This document shows positions 26,270 to 34,639 of a stretch of 64,000 nucleotides of DNA, one piece after another. Position numbers and translations under genes: made by a program. The stretch's first letter is position 1; the number at the start of each line of letters is the position of its first letter. This stretch comes from MED-G105 sp039814575 (GTDB lineage: Bacteria > Pseudomonadota > Alphaproteobacteria > Caulobacterales > Parvularculaceae), in contig JBCCAY010000001.1 of NCBI GenBank assembly GCA_039814575.1, forward strand, positions 248,001 to 312,000. The letters run 5' to 3'. The notes beneath the pieces were generated by a model. It was not told the origin of the DNA. It did not search any database and saw only the letters and a program-made list of their open reading frames with translations.

Positions 26270-27388
26270 TCAGACCCGCAGCGGCATAAGAACATAAAGC
26301 GCGCGCGGTTCATCATCGTCGGCGATGACGGTCGGCGAGGATGGATCAGAAAGCCGGAAGGTCAGCCCACCGCCGTCAACTTGACCCGCCACATCCAGGA
26401 GATAGCGAGCGTTAAAGCCAATCTCCAAGGCCTCGCCGGTATAATCGACCGATAGCTCTTCAAGGGCGCTGCCGGCCTCGGGGTTATTAACGGCGAGGCG
26501 CAGGCGATCGCCCTCTAGCGCCAGTTTGATCGATCGCGTGCGATCGGCCGAAACCGTGGCGACACGGTCGACCGCTTTCGAGAAGTCGTCTGTCTCCACG
26601 TGCAAAGTGTGCGGATTATCCTTTGGGATAACGCGTTCATAGTCGGGGAACGATCCGTCGATGAGCTTCGAGGTCAAATGTCCGAAGCCGAACCCAAAAC
26701 GGATTTTCGTTTCCGAGACGGCGACGTCGATCATCTCCTCCGCGTCTTCGAAAAGCCGCCCGAGTTCCGTCACCGCCTTGCGCGGAACAATGACGCTGGG
26801 CGCTTTTTCCGCACCTGCCGGCAGGCCTGCGTCCACCCGGGCGAGGCGATGGCCGTCCGTCGCGGCGGCGCGCAACAGGCCGCCGGCGTCGGTTTCCGCC
26901 GGGTGCAAATAGACGCCGTTCAAATAATACCGTGTTTCTTCCTGGGACATGGCGAACCGCGTCTTCAGGAAAAGGCGGCGAATGTCGTCCGTGGGGATTT
27001 GATAGGTGACCGACAGGTCGTCCGTCGAAAGGGTCGGAAAGTCGTCGTCCGGCAAGACGGCCAAGAAGAATTCCGAGCGTCCGGCTGCAACCCGTAAGCG
27101 GCCTTCCGCCGGCGCGAGCTCCAGAAGGATCTGCGCGCCGTCCGGCAGGCGGCGGACGATTTCGTAAAGCGTTAGGGCGGAGGCTGTGGCGGCGCCGGGC
27201 GCTGCTACGTCGGCGGGCGCGCGCTCAGAAATCTCGATGTCGAGGTCCGTCGCCGTCAATGTCAACGCGCCGCCTTCGGCGTGCATTAAAACATTTGCGA
27301 GGATCGGAATCGTATTACGGCGTTCCACGACGCTTTGCACATGGCCGAGCGCTTTGACGAGAGCGGCCCGTTCAATCGTTACTTTCAT
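26270..27388 (-). CDS. dnaN: DNA polymerase III beta sliding clamp
   Basis: The ring-shaped processivity clamp of the replicative polymerase. The 372-residue protein begins MKVTIERAALVKALGHVQSVVERRNTIPILANV, as usual for the family, and ends with ALYVLMPLRV, the typical C-terminal strand ending M-P-x-R. Three tandem clamp domains fit the length. It precedes recF and follows dnaA after a 643-base gap, both on the same strand. Confidence 0.97.
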   Translation of the reverse strand: MKVTIERAALVKALGHVQSVVERRNTIPILANVLMHAEGGALTLTATDLDIEISERAPADVAAPGAATASALTLYEIVRRLPDGAQILLELAPAEGRLRVAAGRSEFFLAVLPDDDFPTLSTDDLSVTYQIPTDDIRRLFLKTRFAMSQEETRYYLNGVYLHPAETDAGGLLRAAATDGHRLARVDAGLPAGAEKAPSVIVPRKAVTELGRLFEDAEEMIDVAVSETKIRFGFGFGHLTSKLIDGSFPDYERVIPKDNPHTLHVETDDFSKAVDRVATVSADRTRSIKLALEGDRLRLAVNNPEAGSALEELSVDYTGEALEIGFNARYLLDVAGQVDGGGLTFRLSDPSSPTVIADDDEPRALYVLMPLRV

Positions 27389-28031
27389 AGCGTCAGTTCC
27401 ATTGCGTCACCCTCACGGATCGTTTCTTTTCATTAGTCGGCTTAAAGCCGCCGCTTTGCCCCGTTCCAGTTACACGCTTTGGGGGCGTTCAGTTAGAGGC
27501 CTAGATCTGAGGCCGAAAAATGGCGTACGTCGCAAGGGCCTTATAAGTTGCTGCATTAAACCCATTAATGGGCGCACATTGCAGCCTTCCTCGATGTGGT
27601 CGGCCGCATCAGTCAGAAAAGACACCTCTGAAAGGTATCAATGCAGCGCAAAGAAAGCGCCATTGAGGCGCGGTATTGATGGTCCAAAAACAAGCCGGGC
27701 AAGCACAAAAAACTGTGCTTTCACCATCAGTGCGGCCTGCGAATATCAGGCATCGTTATCATTGTTAGAATAGACTAAATTCGCAGCAAAAAGCCAGCGA
27801 TTCGCGGCATTGAAAAGCCGCGAATTTCCTCTGCTTTCCCTTTGATTTGACAGGTTTTTCTTACAGCGCGACGAGATGCGCGCCGCGCGGCTTCGGCGAC
27901 GCTCGTTCGCACCACTGAAAAGCGCCTTCGTGTGCGCCCGCGAAGTGGAGAAGTCTTCAAAAACGACACGTCGAGGCGCTTGCAGAACGAAACAAGCGCC
28001 CCGGTTCGGCGAACCTCAACAGTCTGACGTT
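27389..28031. other. dnaA-dnaN intergenic region with hairpins
   Basis: 643 bases without a convincing gene, unusually long for this junction. It holds two clear hairpins: ATTCGCGGC at 27800-27808 with GCCGCGAAT at 27817-27825, and AAGCACA at 27701-27707 with TGTGCTT at 27714-27720. The promoter of dnaN should lie here. Sequence is AT-richer than the flanks near 27500-27790. Confidence 0.5.
27788..27825 (-). terminator. Probable terminator of dnaA
   Basis: On the minus strand ATTCGCGGC-loop-GCCGCGAAT is followed by CGCTGGCTTTTTGC, a nine-pair stem with a short T run about ten bases later. It lies about 200 bases after the dnaA stop and before dnaN, which suggests separate transcription of the two genes. 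Confidence 0.45.
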
Positions 28032-29576
28032 CTAGAAACCGATACGGTCTTTGATGGCGGCGACATTGGCGCGAAAGGTCTCTTCGCGTTCATGCAGGGC
28101 CTGAGCGCGGTCATAGCTGCTCATCACGGTTGTGTGGTCGCGTTTCAGCGCTTTTCCAAGCCGAGGAAAGGACTCTCCAAGCGCCTCACGTCCGACCATC
28201 ACAAAAGCGTGGCGCGCCCGCGCGATACGCTGGGGTTGGGCGCGGCCGCGCAGATCCTCGACCGATAGCTTAAAGACCTTGGCCGTTGCTTCTAGCGTGT
28301 CATCAAGCGTTGGTTCATTTTGCACGTCTTTCAGGCGTGTTTTTAAAGCTGCGCGGGCTTCGTCCGCGCCGATCGTATCGGCCTTGGCGCCGTATAGAAG
28401 TTCCAGCTGATTAAAAGCACCAATGGCTTCGCGCATGCTGCTCGTGAAGTTCTGTACAATGAAGTCAATCGCGTCATCGGCAATCGCACACGCTGCCTTC
28501 GACGCGCTACGCCGCTTCATGATAACTTCTCGGCGTAAAGATTCGCCGCCGACCTCGATGGGCGCGGGCAGCCCTCCCGATAGGCGATCGGCCAGGCGGG
28601 GGTTTAGGCCCGCTTCTTTTAGGCGTGCGGGAGCGACTTCGCCCGCGATCACCAATTGCCGACCATGGGTGGCGAACCGATTGGCGAGGTTGAGAATTTC
28701 TTCTTGGGTGCGGACACAAGACAAAAGCAGGTGCAAATCGTCGATTAAGATTAGGCGCCGTTCCGCAAGCTCTTGGTGCAGCGATTGCAGCGCGCTCGAC
28801 CGCGCCGCGGACGCGCAGCCATTGCGCATGTCGGAATAAGTGAAATAAGCGAACGGTTGATCGGGGTGCGTTTCGCTCCAGTTGTTCGCCAGCGCGTACA
28901 GTAGGTGAGTTTTTCCGCACCCTGATGGACCATAGATGTAGACAAGGTCGCCGGCGTTATCGTCGCGCAGGGCGCGCTTGGCCGCCGCGAAAGCGACTTC
29001 ATTTGAATGGTCGACGGCGAAACCGTCAAATCGCATGCGCGCGTCGACGGGTGATATCAAGTCTTCCAAAAGGGGGCCCGCAACCGTGTCTTCGCCTTTT
29101 TGGCTTCCGGCAGACGCGTCCGCCGCAATAGGGCGGCGATTACGCAGAGCGTTTAATTGCTCGCTATTGTCGTCAGGAGTCGCCGTCGCGCCGCCGCGGG
29201 CATTTTCGCCTCGTTTGGACAGGGCGTTGTTCGATAGGGCGTTGTCATCCAAAAAAAGCGCGCTGCGGGTTTGCGTTGTTTTTTGGTGTTGTCGCCTGGC
29301 GGATTCCTGCGTCTGTTCTTTCAGGGCGATCGTAAGGCGTGCAACGGGGTTCACCAATTTGCACCAAGTCGAATGTAAGCCCCGACGATATACCTGGTCG
29401 AGCCGATCGCGCTTCACTGCAGACGGCGTCAGCAGCGTTACAGCGTCTTCGGACGCCTCCAAGACGTCTAAATCGGCCATCCAAGATTGAAAGATTGTGT
29501 CCCCGTATTTGCTGCGTAAGCCGCTTTGAAAAGCCAAGAGTTTATCCGCGATGCCGCCGACCGCCTCGTTCGTCAT
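28032..29576 (-). CDS. dnaA: Chromosomal replication initiator DnaA, divergent
   Basis: AAA+ initiator of chromosome replication, 514 residues. Domain III has Walker A GPSGCGKTHLL (about residue 220) and Walker B LILIDDLHLL; domain IV ends with LGKALKRDHTTVMSSYDRA, close to the canonical GGRDHTTV signature. I chose ATG 29576 (MTNEAVGG). Domain I shows the SWMADL element. Several normally conserved positions differ: the IARPRQ-like helix of domain IV reads IARARHA, and the sensor region between Walker B and the arginine-finger part has little of the usual DRPP sequence. Identity as DnaA is firm from the architecture and gene order; DNA specificity may be altered. It is followed by dnaN, recF and gyrB. 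Confidence 0.9.
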   Translation of the reverse strand: MTNEAVGGIADKLLAFQSGLRSKYGDTIFQSWMADLDVLEASEDAVTLLTPSAVKRDRLDQVYRRGLHSTWCKLVNPVARLTIALKEQTQESARRQHQKTTQTRSALFLDDNALSNNALSKRGENARGGATATPDDNSEQLNALRNRRPIAADASAGSQKGEDTVAGPLLEDLISPVDARMRFDGFAVDHSNEVAFAAAKRALRDDNAGDLVYIYGPSGCGKTHLLYALANNWSETHPDQPFAYFTYSDMRNGCASAARSSALQSLHQELAERRLILIDDLHLLLSCVRTQEEILNLANRFATHGRQLVIAGEVAPARLKEAGLNPRLADRLSGGLPAPIEVGGESLRREVIMKRRSASKAACAIADDAIDFIVQNFTSSMREAIGAFNQLELLYGAKADTIGADEARAALKTRLKDVQNEPTLDDTLEATAKVFKLSVEDLRGRAQPQRIARARHAFVMVGREALGESFPRLGKALKRDHTTVMSSYDRAQALHEREETFRANVAAIKDRIGF

Positions 29577-31945
29577 TTTTAGCCCCGAGTTTAAAAAATA
29601 GACGCAAACCATTATGACGCGTCGACCCAAAGACGCGACGTGATGGCCATTTAAAAGAAACTATTACGTTGTGCGGGGCTTGCCCCCGCGCCCGCTGGAG
29701 CGGTCTATCCGTCCCAAGCGTCAAACATACGCGTACTGACCGTTGTGATCGTGGTGCTCTTGCGGTCCGCCTGCTGCTGTAAATCTATCAACCCACCACC
29801 CGATAAGCCTAATCGACAAGATGTTTTAATGCGTTGGGGCATCGGAGAAGCGATTTCCACTTTAGCGCGTCTGAGGGAATTGGCAAGCATTTCGGCACAT
29901 AATTCGTGCACGAATTTATGCTGCTGTTTCGATTGGATAAACCGCGTTGGTTGTTTCTGCGTTTGCGTATGCATAGGCGTCTTCACCGTCGCGATCATGT
30001 CGCTTGCCCTTCCAAAGATATTTACGGTCAAACAGGCGTTCAAGATTGGTAAGCGCCTGCGCTGTTAGACAAAAAGTCGGTATCGGTCGACGGACCAATG
30101 CGACTGAAATGGTAGACTGTGGATCTGAGTGAAGCGTCGATAATGAAGCGCTGCTCAAATCTTACAACAAAGAACTGGCGGACGACGACTTAACGTCCGT
30201 TTAGGCACGATATGCGTAAGGCCGCGGCCTTCGTGTTCGGCGATCGATCGGTATGGCGCCTCGATGCAATATCAAACCAAAACCGGCACGTATCTGCTGT
30301 CACAAGGCAAAATCGCCGTCGTTACGCAACTCAATGATGTGTCGCCACATCCCGTTCGGGTTAACTCTCCGCATGAGCGGTCTGGGACTTTTGGGCAATC
30401 AACGCAGCAAGTATCTAAGTCGCCGTATTTGAACGCGGAAAGCGGCCGCCACCGCCCTGTAAGCGCCCGACAATCATCTTTATACGCAGCATCTTAAATA
30501 TCTAATAGAACGTATGCGGCGCGTAAGGCTCAAATGTCGAAACGCCGCCCGTTAACGATGCAACTTGACGCCGGCATCTGTCAATCTTAATGTGCGGTCG
30601 ATCGCATTACCACGTCGCGCAGCTAGCGGGTTCTATTTGACGAGCTGGACATAAATTAGCCGCCGGTTTCTAGGCCCTAGTTCCGCTTAGCCTTCATTCC
30701 ACTTAGGCCTGACTGTCCACTTAGGCCTGACTGTCCACTTAGGCCTGACTGTCCACTTAGGCCTGACTGTCGCTCTCTGCACCCTAACGCCGTGTCGCTC
30801 GGGCGTCGCAGCATTCGTGCGCCACCCAATCGAGTTTGTGGATTTCATCGCCTACCCATTTGCCGTCGCGGCCGTTTCTATCGCCCCGATTTCTCTCCTT
30901 TTCATCCCCTCCAGCTCATCAAGCCGGCATGTTCTAAGCTTGGCCGCCTTTTGTTTGTTGGCCGATTGTTTTTGCAGTGCTGACGCGCCATGCGAGGTAT
31001 ATTCGCCGCTAAACTTTGCGATTCATCCTCTTCTATGAGGTGTTTCAAAAACATCCTCTCGTTCAGCATTTAGGTTACCGGCGTAAGCCTGTTTCGACAT
31101 CCTGCGGCGTGCGATCCAGCCTTTTAGGCACCGTCCCGAATGCGCCGCCTTATCAATTCGCTTGTGCGCTCCAAGAAGCCGACATTGGGTGACCTGTCAT
31201 TAGTTGTTCTGCCATTCTGCCCTCGGCTGCATTTTTTTATTGGCGTGTATCGCGCCCCTCGTGCTTCGGCGTTTAGAACAGGTCTTCTTTTCGGGCCGGC
31301 TACTCATTCGCTCTCGCTATGTTCCAGTCGTTCTCTTTGTGTGTTCCGACCGTTATCAACGCGTTCCTGCGCTAAGTTCCGCTCGATCAATTTAGTGAGC
31401 GCTCTATCAACGCTTGTGTTGCGGCGCCGTAGGCTTCTGGGGTGCGATTGATAACCACAACTACGGCGCCAACGTTGTCTTTATCGGCCGACTTCGTCTT
31501 TGCCTGCTTTTTGTAATTTCGCTTTCCTGCCGCCGATTTTGATTGCTGCTCCCTTTTAGTCCGTACCCGCCATTTTCTGATAATAAGCATAGCTTAGCGT
31601 GTTCGGTTGGCAAGCGATGAATACGCCTCTAAGTGGCTATCGCGCTACTTTTTTCACTTGCAAATGGTGATTCGTGAATAAATCAATGGCTTAACGGGAT
31701 CGCCTTTATTTCCCCACTTTCCAAAATTTTCACGCAATTTTTGCGCCCGGCATTATGTGCGCCTCAGCGCACCTGGCGCGCCCGCGCCAACGCCGCCGAC
31801 AAGCCCCTAAGAAACGCGCAGACGCGCGAAATGGTTCGTCCACTGAGCAGGTGAGTAAGACCCGCTTACAGCGCGCAATGTGCAGAATTTTTGACGAGAC
31901 GAGCTCGTTAACAAGACTTCTTAAAAGCTCGAGGATTGAAGGGTT
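29577..31945. other. 2.4 kb gene-free region between dnaA and rpsT; candidate replication origin
   Basis: No frame here looks like a protein gene: short frames on both strands lack family features. The stretch carries four 18-bp tandem repeats (30699-30770), a perfect 16-bp palindrome AATTCGTGCACGAATT (29901-29916), a 14-bp palindrome AAGGCCGCGGCCTT (30218-30231), and an AT-rich section at 31640-31745. I found only weak matches to the DnaA box TTATCCACA (7 of 9 positions, in minus orientation at about 29932, 30118 and 30837). Several GANTC sites (CcrM type) occur. The position next to dnaA, and the size, make it a candidate origin, but alphaproteobacterial origins may also lie near hemE. Transcription signals of dnaA must be at its left end. 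Confidence 0.45.
30699..30770. repeat. Four tandem 18-bp repeats (iteron-like)
   Basis: The unit CCACTTAGGCCTGACTGT occurs four times head to tail with no mismatch (30699, 30717, 30735, 30753). A degenerate copy precedes it at 30683-30698 (CCGCTTAGCCTTCATT). The unit contains the palindrome AGGCCT. There is no spacer, so it is not a CRISPR. It lies in the dnaA-rpsT gap and could be a protein-binding iteron array or a slippage-prone repeat. Confidence 0.9.
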
Positions 31946-32212
31946 TTACGCTGACAGCGCTTTTACGCGCGCTGACAATCGCGAGAGCTTACGAGCAACG
32001 GTGCGTTTGTGGATCACGCCCTTTGAGGCCGCGCGATGTAATTCTGGTTGCGCAGCTTTAAAGGCGTCCGCAGCAGCTGCTTTGTCGCCTGACTTAATGG
32101 CGTCCTCGACTTTCCGCAGAAATGTGCGCACGCGCGACCGGCGCGACTTGTTTACAGCCGTGCGGCGGGCGATTTTACGAACCATCTTTTTAGCAGACGA
32201 GGTGTTAGCCAT
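31946..32212 (-). CDS. rpsT: 30S ribosomal protein S20
   Basis: An 88-residue basic protein that binds 16S rRNA. It begins MANTSSAKKMVRKIARRT and ends RKLSRLSARVKAL, matching the family over its full length. GGGAG precedes the ATG. A near-consensus promoter lies 150 bases upstream. In Caulobacter and relatives rpsT is likewise next to dnaA. Confidence 0.97.
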   Translation of the reverse strand: MANTSSAKKMVRKIARRTAVNKSRRSRVRTFLRKVEDAIKSGDKAAAADAFKAAQPELHRAASKGVIHKRTVARKLSRLSARVKALSA

Positions 32213-32362
32213 GGGGCTCCCTTTGAACGCTCTAAATCGCCGCTGAGACCCCTATCGATCGAAGCGGCTGTTAGTCCGGCTCGCGCCGGTCAATTTCAAA
32301 AAAGCGATGCCGGTCGCCGAAATAGCCGGGCGGCTTGACATCACGAAAAAACAAGAAACGCC

Positions 32363-32391
32363 CTATACTAGGGGGAAAGGGGGGCGTCAAT
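32363..32391 (-). promoter_or_regulatory. Promoter of rpsT
   Basis: On the minus strand TTGACG at 32386-32391 and TATAGG at 32363-32368 are separated by exactly 17 bases (32369-32385). This is a near-consensus housekeeping (sigma-70 type) promoter reading towards rpsT, whose start is about 150 bases away, leaving a long leader. Confidence 0.65.
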
Positions 32392-32509
32392 CCGCAATTA
32401 GATTAAACTGCTAGCGCCTGATTTGCGGTCGGCATTGTGGGGCCGCAAGGGGACTTGCGGGGCGGCAAGGTCAGTTCTCGACCACCAATGCGCTCGTTGG
32501 TCCAATCAC

Positions 32510-33454
32510 CTATTTCTGGCACGCGCCGCAGTAAAAAGTCGAGCGACCGCTTTGGATGAAGCGCGTGACGGGCCGCGCGCAGGTTCGGCACGGTGCGCCT
32601 TCCCGGTCGTAGACCGCAAACTCCTTTTGGAAATAGCCGAGATCCCCGTCTGCATTGGCGAAGTCGCGCAACGACGAGCCGCCGGCGTCAATCGCTTCGG
32701 TTAAGACGTCGCGTAGCGCCCGGTAGAGCCGATGGGCGCGGACGCCGGAAACCGAGGCGGCCTTGCGGCGCGGCGATATTCCCGCCCGAAATAGGGCTTC
32801 GCAGGCATATATATTGCCAATGCCGGCGACAACGCCCTGGTCGAGCAACGCTGTTTTGATCGGCGTCGCGCGCCCCTTCAGCGATTGCGAGAAGGTTTCT
32901 GCTGAGAATTGGTTGGACAAGGGCTCCGGACCCATGGCGCGAAAATGCCGACAATCGTCGAGGGCGTCCGTCGGGGCGAGGTCCATAAAGCCGAACCGGC
33001 GCGGGTCGTTATAGACGATCCGCGCCCCGGCGGTGTCGGAGGCGGCGCTGCGCGCGTCAGCGATTTCCAGTGGCGACATGTCGAACACGATGTGGTCATG
33101 CGCCGGGTTTGTGTCACGTCCATGGTGAAAAACGCCGGGCGTAGCGTCCTTGTCAGGCGCGATCTCACCAGTATCGGATGGCGTATTTTGCTCGGTCTTC
33201 CTTGGTCTTACCGTAAAGCGACCGGACATACCGAGATGCATTATGAGCGTCTCGCCGGTTGAGAGACTACAAAGAAGGTATTTCCCGCGCCGATCCATCG
33301 CGTCGATCCGTGCGCCGGTCAGCCGATCGGCGAAGGCGTCCGGCAAGGGGAAGCGCAAATCTGGGCGGTTTGTGGTGACGTGCTCAATGCGCGCGCCAAG
33401 CATGGCCGGCGCGAGGCCGCGGCGCACTGTTTCAACTTCGGGGAGCTCTGGCAT
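32510..33454 (-). CDS. mutM: Formamidopyrimidine-DNA glycosylase
   Basis: Removes 8-oxoguanine and ring-opened purines from DNA. The 314-residue protein begins PELPEVETVRRGL, with the catalytic N-terminal proline, contains GIGNIYACEALFRAGI and ends with a Cys4 zinc finger (CRTCARPVTR..FYCGACQK). I chose ATG 33454 because the mature proline must follow the initiator. About 25-30 residues are inserted between HLGMSGRFTV and HDHIVFDM (about residues 85-115), a variable loop. Located beyond rpsT on the same strand. Confidence 0.95.
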   Translation of the reverse strand: MPELPEVETVRRGLAPAMLGARIEHVTTNRPDLRFPLPDAFADRLTGARIDAMDRRGKYLLCSLSTGETLIMHLGMSGRFTVRPRKTEQNTPSDTGEIAPDKDATPGVFHHGRDTNPAHDHIVFDMSPLEIADARSAASDTAGARIVYNDPRRFGFMDLAPTDALDDCRHFRAMGPEPLSNQFSAETFSQSLKGRATPIKTALLDQGVVAGIGNIYACEALFRAGISPRRKAASVSGVRAHRLYRALRDVLTEAIDAGGSSLRDFANADGDLGYFQKEFAVYDREGAPCRTCARPVTRFIQSGRSTFYCGACQK

Positions 33455-33847
33455 GGTCCTACGTCGTATATCGCTTCTACACCGCTTGCGAAAGTTCGAG
33501 AGAGGCCCGCCGCTGACGTAACCGTGCCGACGTAAAAATGTTGAGTGCGAGCGAGCTCGTATAAAGCGTTTCGAGGCCAAGGGTGTTCGGTTAGTCGTTC
33601 CGCGTTCTGTTTATAAGTCGGAACGACTTTAGCCGGCTTAAGGCGGTGTTTGGAGGGGGGCGACAGCCATGCGCCTCTTGTCCCATGGTCCGTTCAACGT
33701 TCGACGCTGTTGTTTGGAATTTGGGCGCGTGCTTGCCGTTGATCCGGTGCTTCAAGAAGGCGTTTCCAATTTCCTTGAACGGTTCTGTGCTAATCTCAAG
33801 CATCGCCGAAGCGCCTATCGATGGAGGCTTTGGCGCTGAATATAAAA
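33455..33847. other. Intergenic stretch, one hairpin
   Basis: About 393 bases between mutM and the unknown membrane gene. A ten-pair inverted repeat, AGTCGTTCCG at 33593-33602 with CGGAACGACT at 33619-33628, is visible. Short open frames on both strands lack family features and a good start, so no gene is called. Confidence 0.4.
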
Positions 33848-34441
33848 TCAGTGGAGCGTTGTTTGCTTGGGCGATGTCTCGTCCGTCAGCAAAGGCGGAT
33901 CCTTGATCTCGGCGATCATTGACTTGGCTTCCTCGTCGCTAATGGCGTTTTGTTCTTTTAGCCATTCAATGGCGTTTGCGCGCGCTTGGACGTCGTCGCC
34001 ATAATCGGTCTGTTTGAACCATTGCAACAATTGGGCGCTTCGCCGTTCCTGAATTAACGCCAGAATGTCATCGCTCTGTTTGTCACTGAGAATGAAAATG
34101 CTGCCGTTTTGCGTGTCGAACACGGTGAATGACGACCATGTGGCGCGATAAAAAGCGAGGCAGCCGAGGCCGACGATCAGCCAGAAGCCGGGAACCGTGA
34201 ACCCCTTCGATCCACCGAGCGCGGCGGCGATCTGAATAACGCCAAGAACGCACCAAATCAGGCCGACGTTCCGCAGCCAATTATTGCGTTCAAAGACGAG
34301 GCGTGTTGTCGCTGGAATGGAGCCATACTGGACCGAGAACTGCACCTCGCCGCTATTGTCCCGTATTTTGTAGCTCAATTCGTCTTCGTTAAAGCTCAGC
34401 CACGTTCTCGTGGCCAAGTGTTTCTGTTTGTACTCCAACAT
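33848..34441 (-). CDS. Unknown protein with two central membrane segments
   Basis: A 197-residue protein. Residues 1-55 are soluble and beta-rich (RTWLSFNEDELSYKIRDNSG), two hydrophobic segments follow at about 55-95, and a charged C-terminal half ends in a helical, acidic tail. I chose ATG 34441 because GGGAGG precedes it by five bases; the upstream ATG at 34570 lies inside the rpsA terminator. I do not recognise a family, but the layout resembles YcxB-like sensor proteins. The gene is AT-richer than rpsA beside it. In many alphaproteobacteria ihfB follows rpsA, and this gene stands there instead. Confidence 0.6.
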   Translation of the reverse strand: MLEYKQKHLATRTWLSFNEDELSYKIRDNSGEVQFSVQYGSIPATTRLVFERNNWLRNVGLIWCVLGVIQIAAALGGSKGFTVPGFWLIVGLGCLAFYRATWSSFTVFDTQNGSIFILSDKQSDDILALIQERRSAQLLQWFKQTDYGDDVQARANAIEWLKEQNAISDEEAKSMIAEIKDPPLLTDETSPKQTTLH

Positions 34442-34553
34442 TAAGGCCTCCCATGCGGCGTGGTTGAAAATTCGCCTGCCCTGAGATTTTCGGGCAAGGC
34501 GTTCGATTTCTGAGAACAGACCAAAGGCGCCCGGCCACAATAAAAACTCATAG

Positions 34554-34586
34554 AAAAGCGGCCAAAGCAATCTTTGGCCGCTCTTT
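34554..34586 (-). terminator. Strong terminator downstream of rpsA
   Basis: AGCGGCCAAAG at 34557-34567 pairs with CTTTGGCCGCT at 34572-34582 around a four-base loop, with TTTTC following on the minus strand and CTTT on the plus strand. It lies about 55 bases after the rpsA stop and rules out a translation start at 34570 for the next gene. Confidence 0.8.
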
Positions 34587-34639
34587 AGTGGAACTGTGCG
34601 CCAGGCGTTCGCGCCGGCGCGTATCAGCGCGTTCAGCGC

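Noticed and set aside
29705..30043. Minus-strand frame of 112 codons upstream of dnaA
   Set aside because: No family features, unusual composition and overlap with candidate origin palindromes; likely chance.
30699..30770. 18-bp repeats as a CRISPR array
   Set aside because: Copies are directly adjacent with no spacers, and no cas genes are near.
31140..31451. Plus-strand open frame of 103 codons in the dnaA-rpsT gap
   Set aside because: Arg/Ser/Leu-rich composition typical of non-coding reading, no recognisable start signal, no family features.
31387..31590. Minus-strand frame of 67 codons, basic N-terminus
   Set aside because: Lysine-rich with no domain or partner; could be real but there is too little to support it.
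33591..33803. Minus-strand frame of 70 codons between mutM and the membrane gene
   Set aside because: No ribosome site, no domain; overlaps an inverted repeat.
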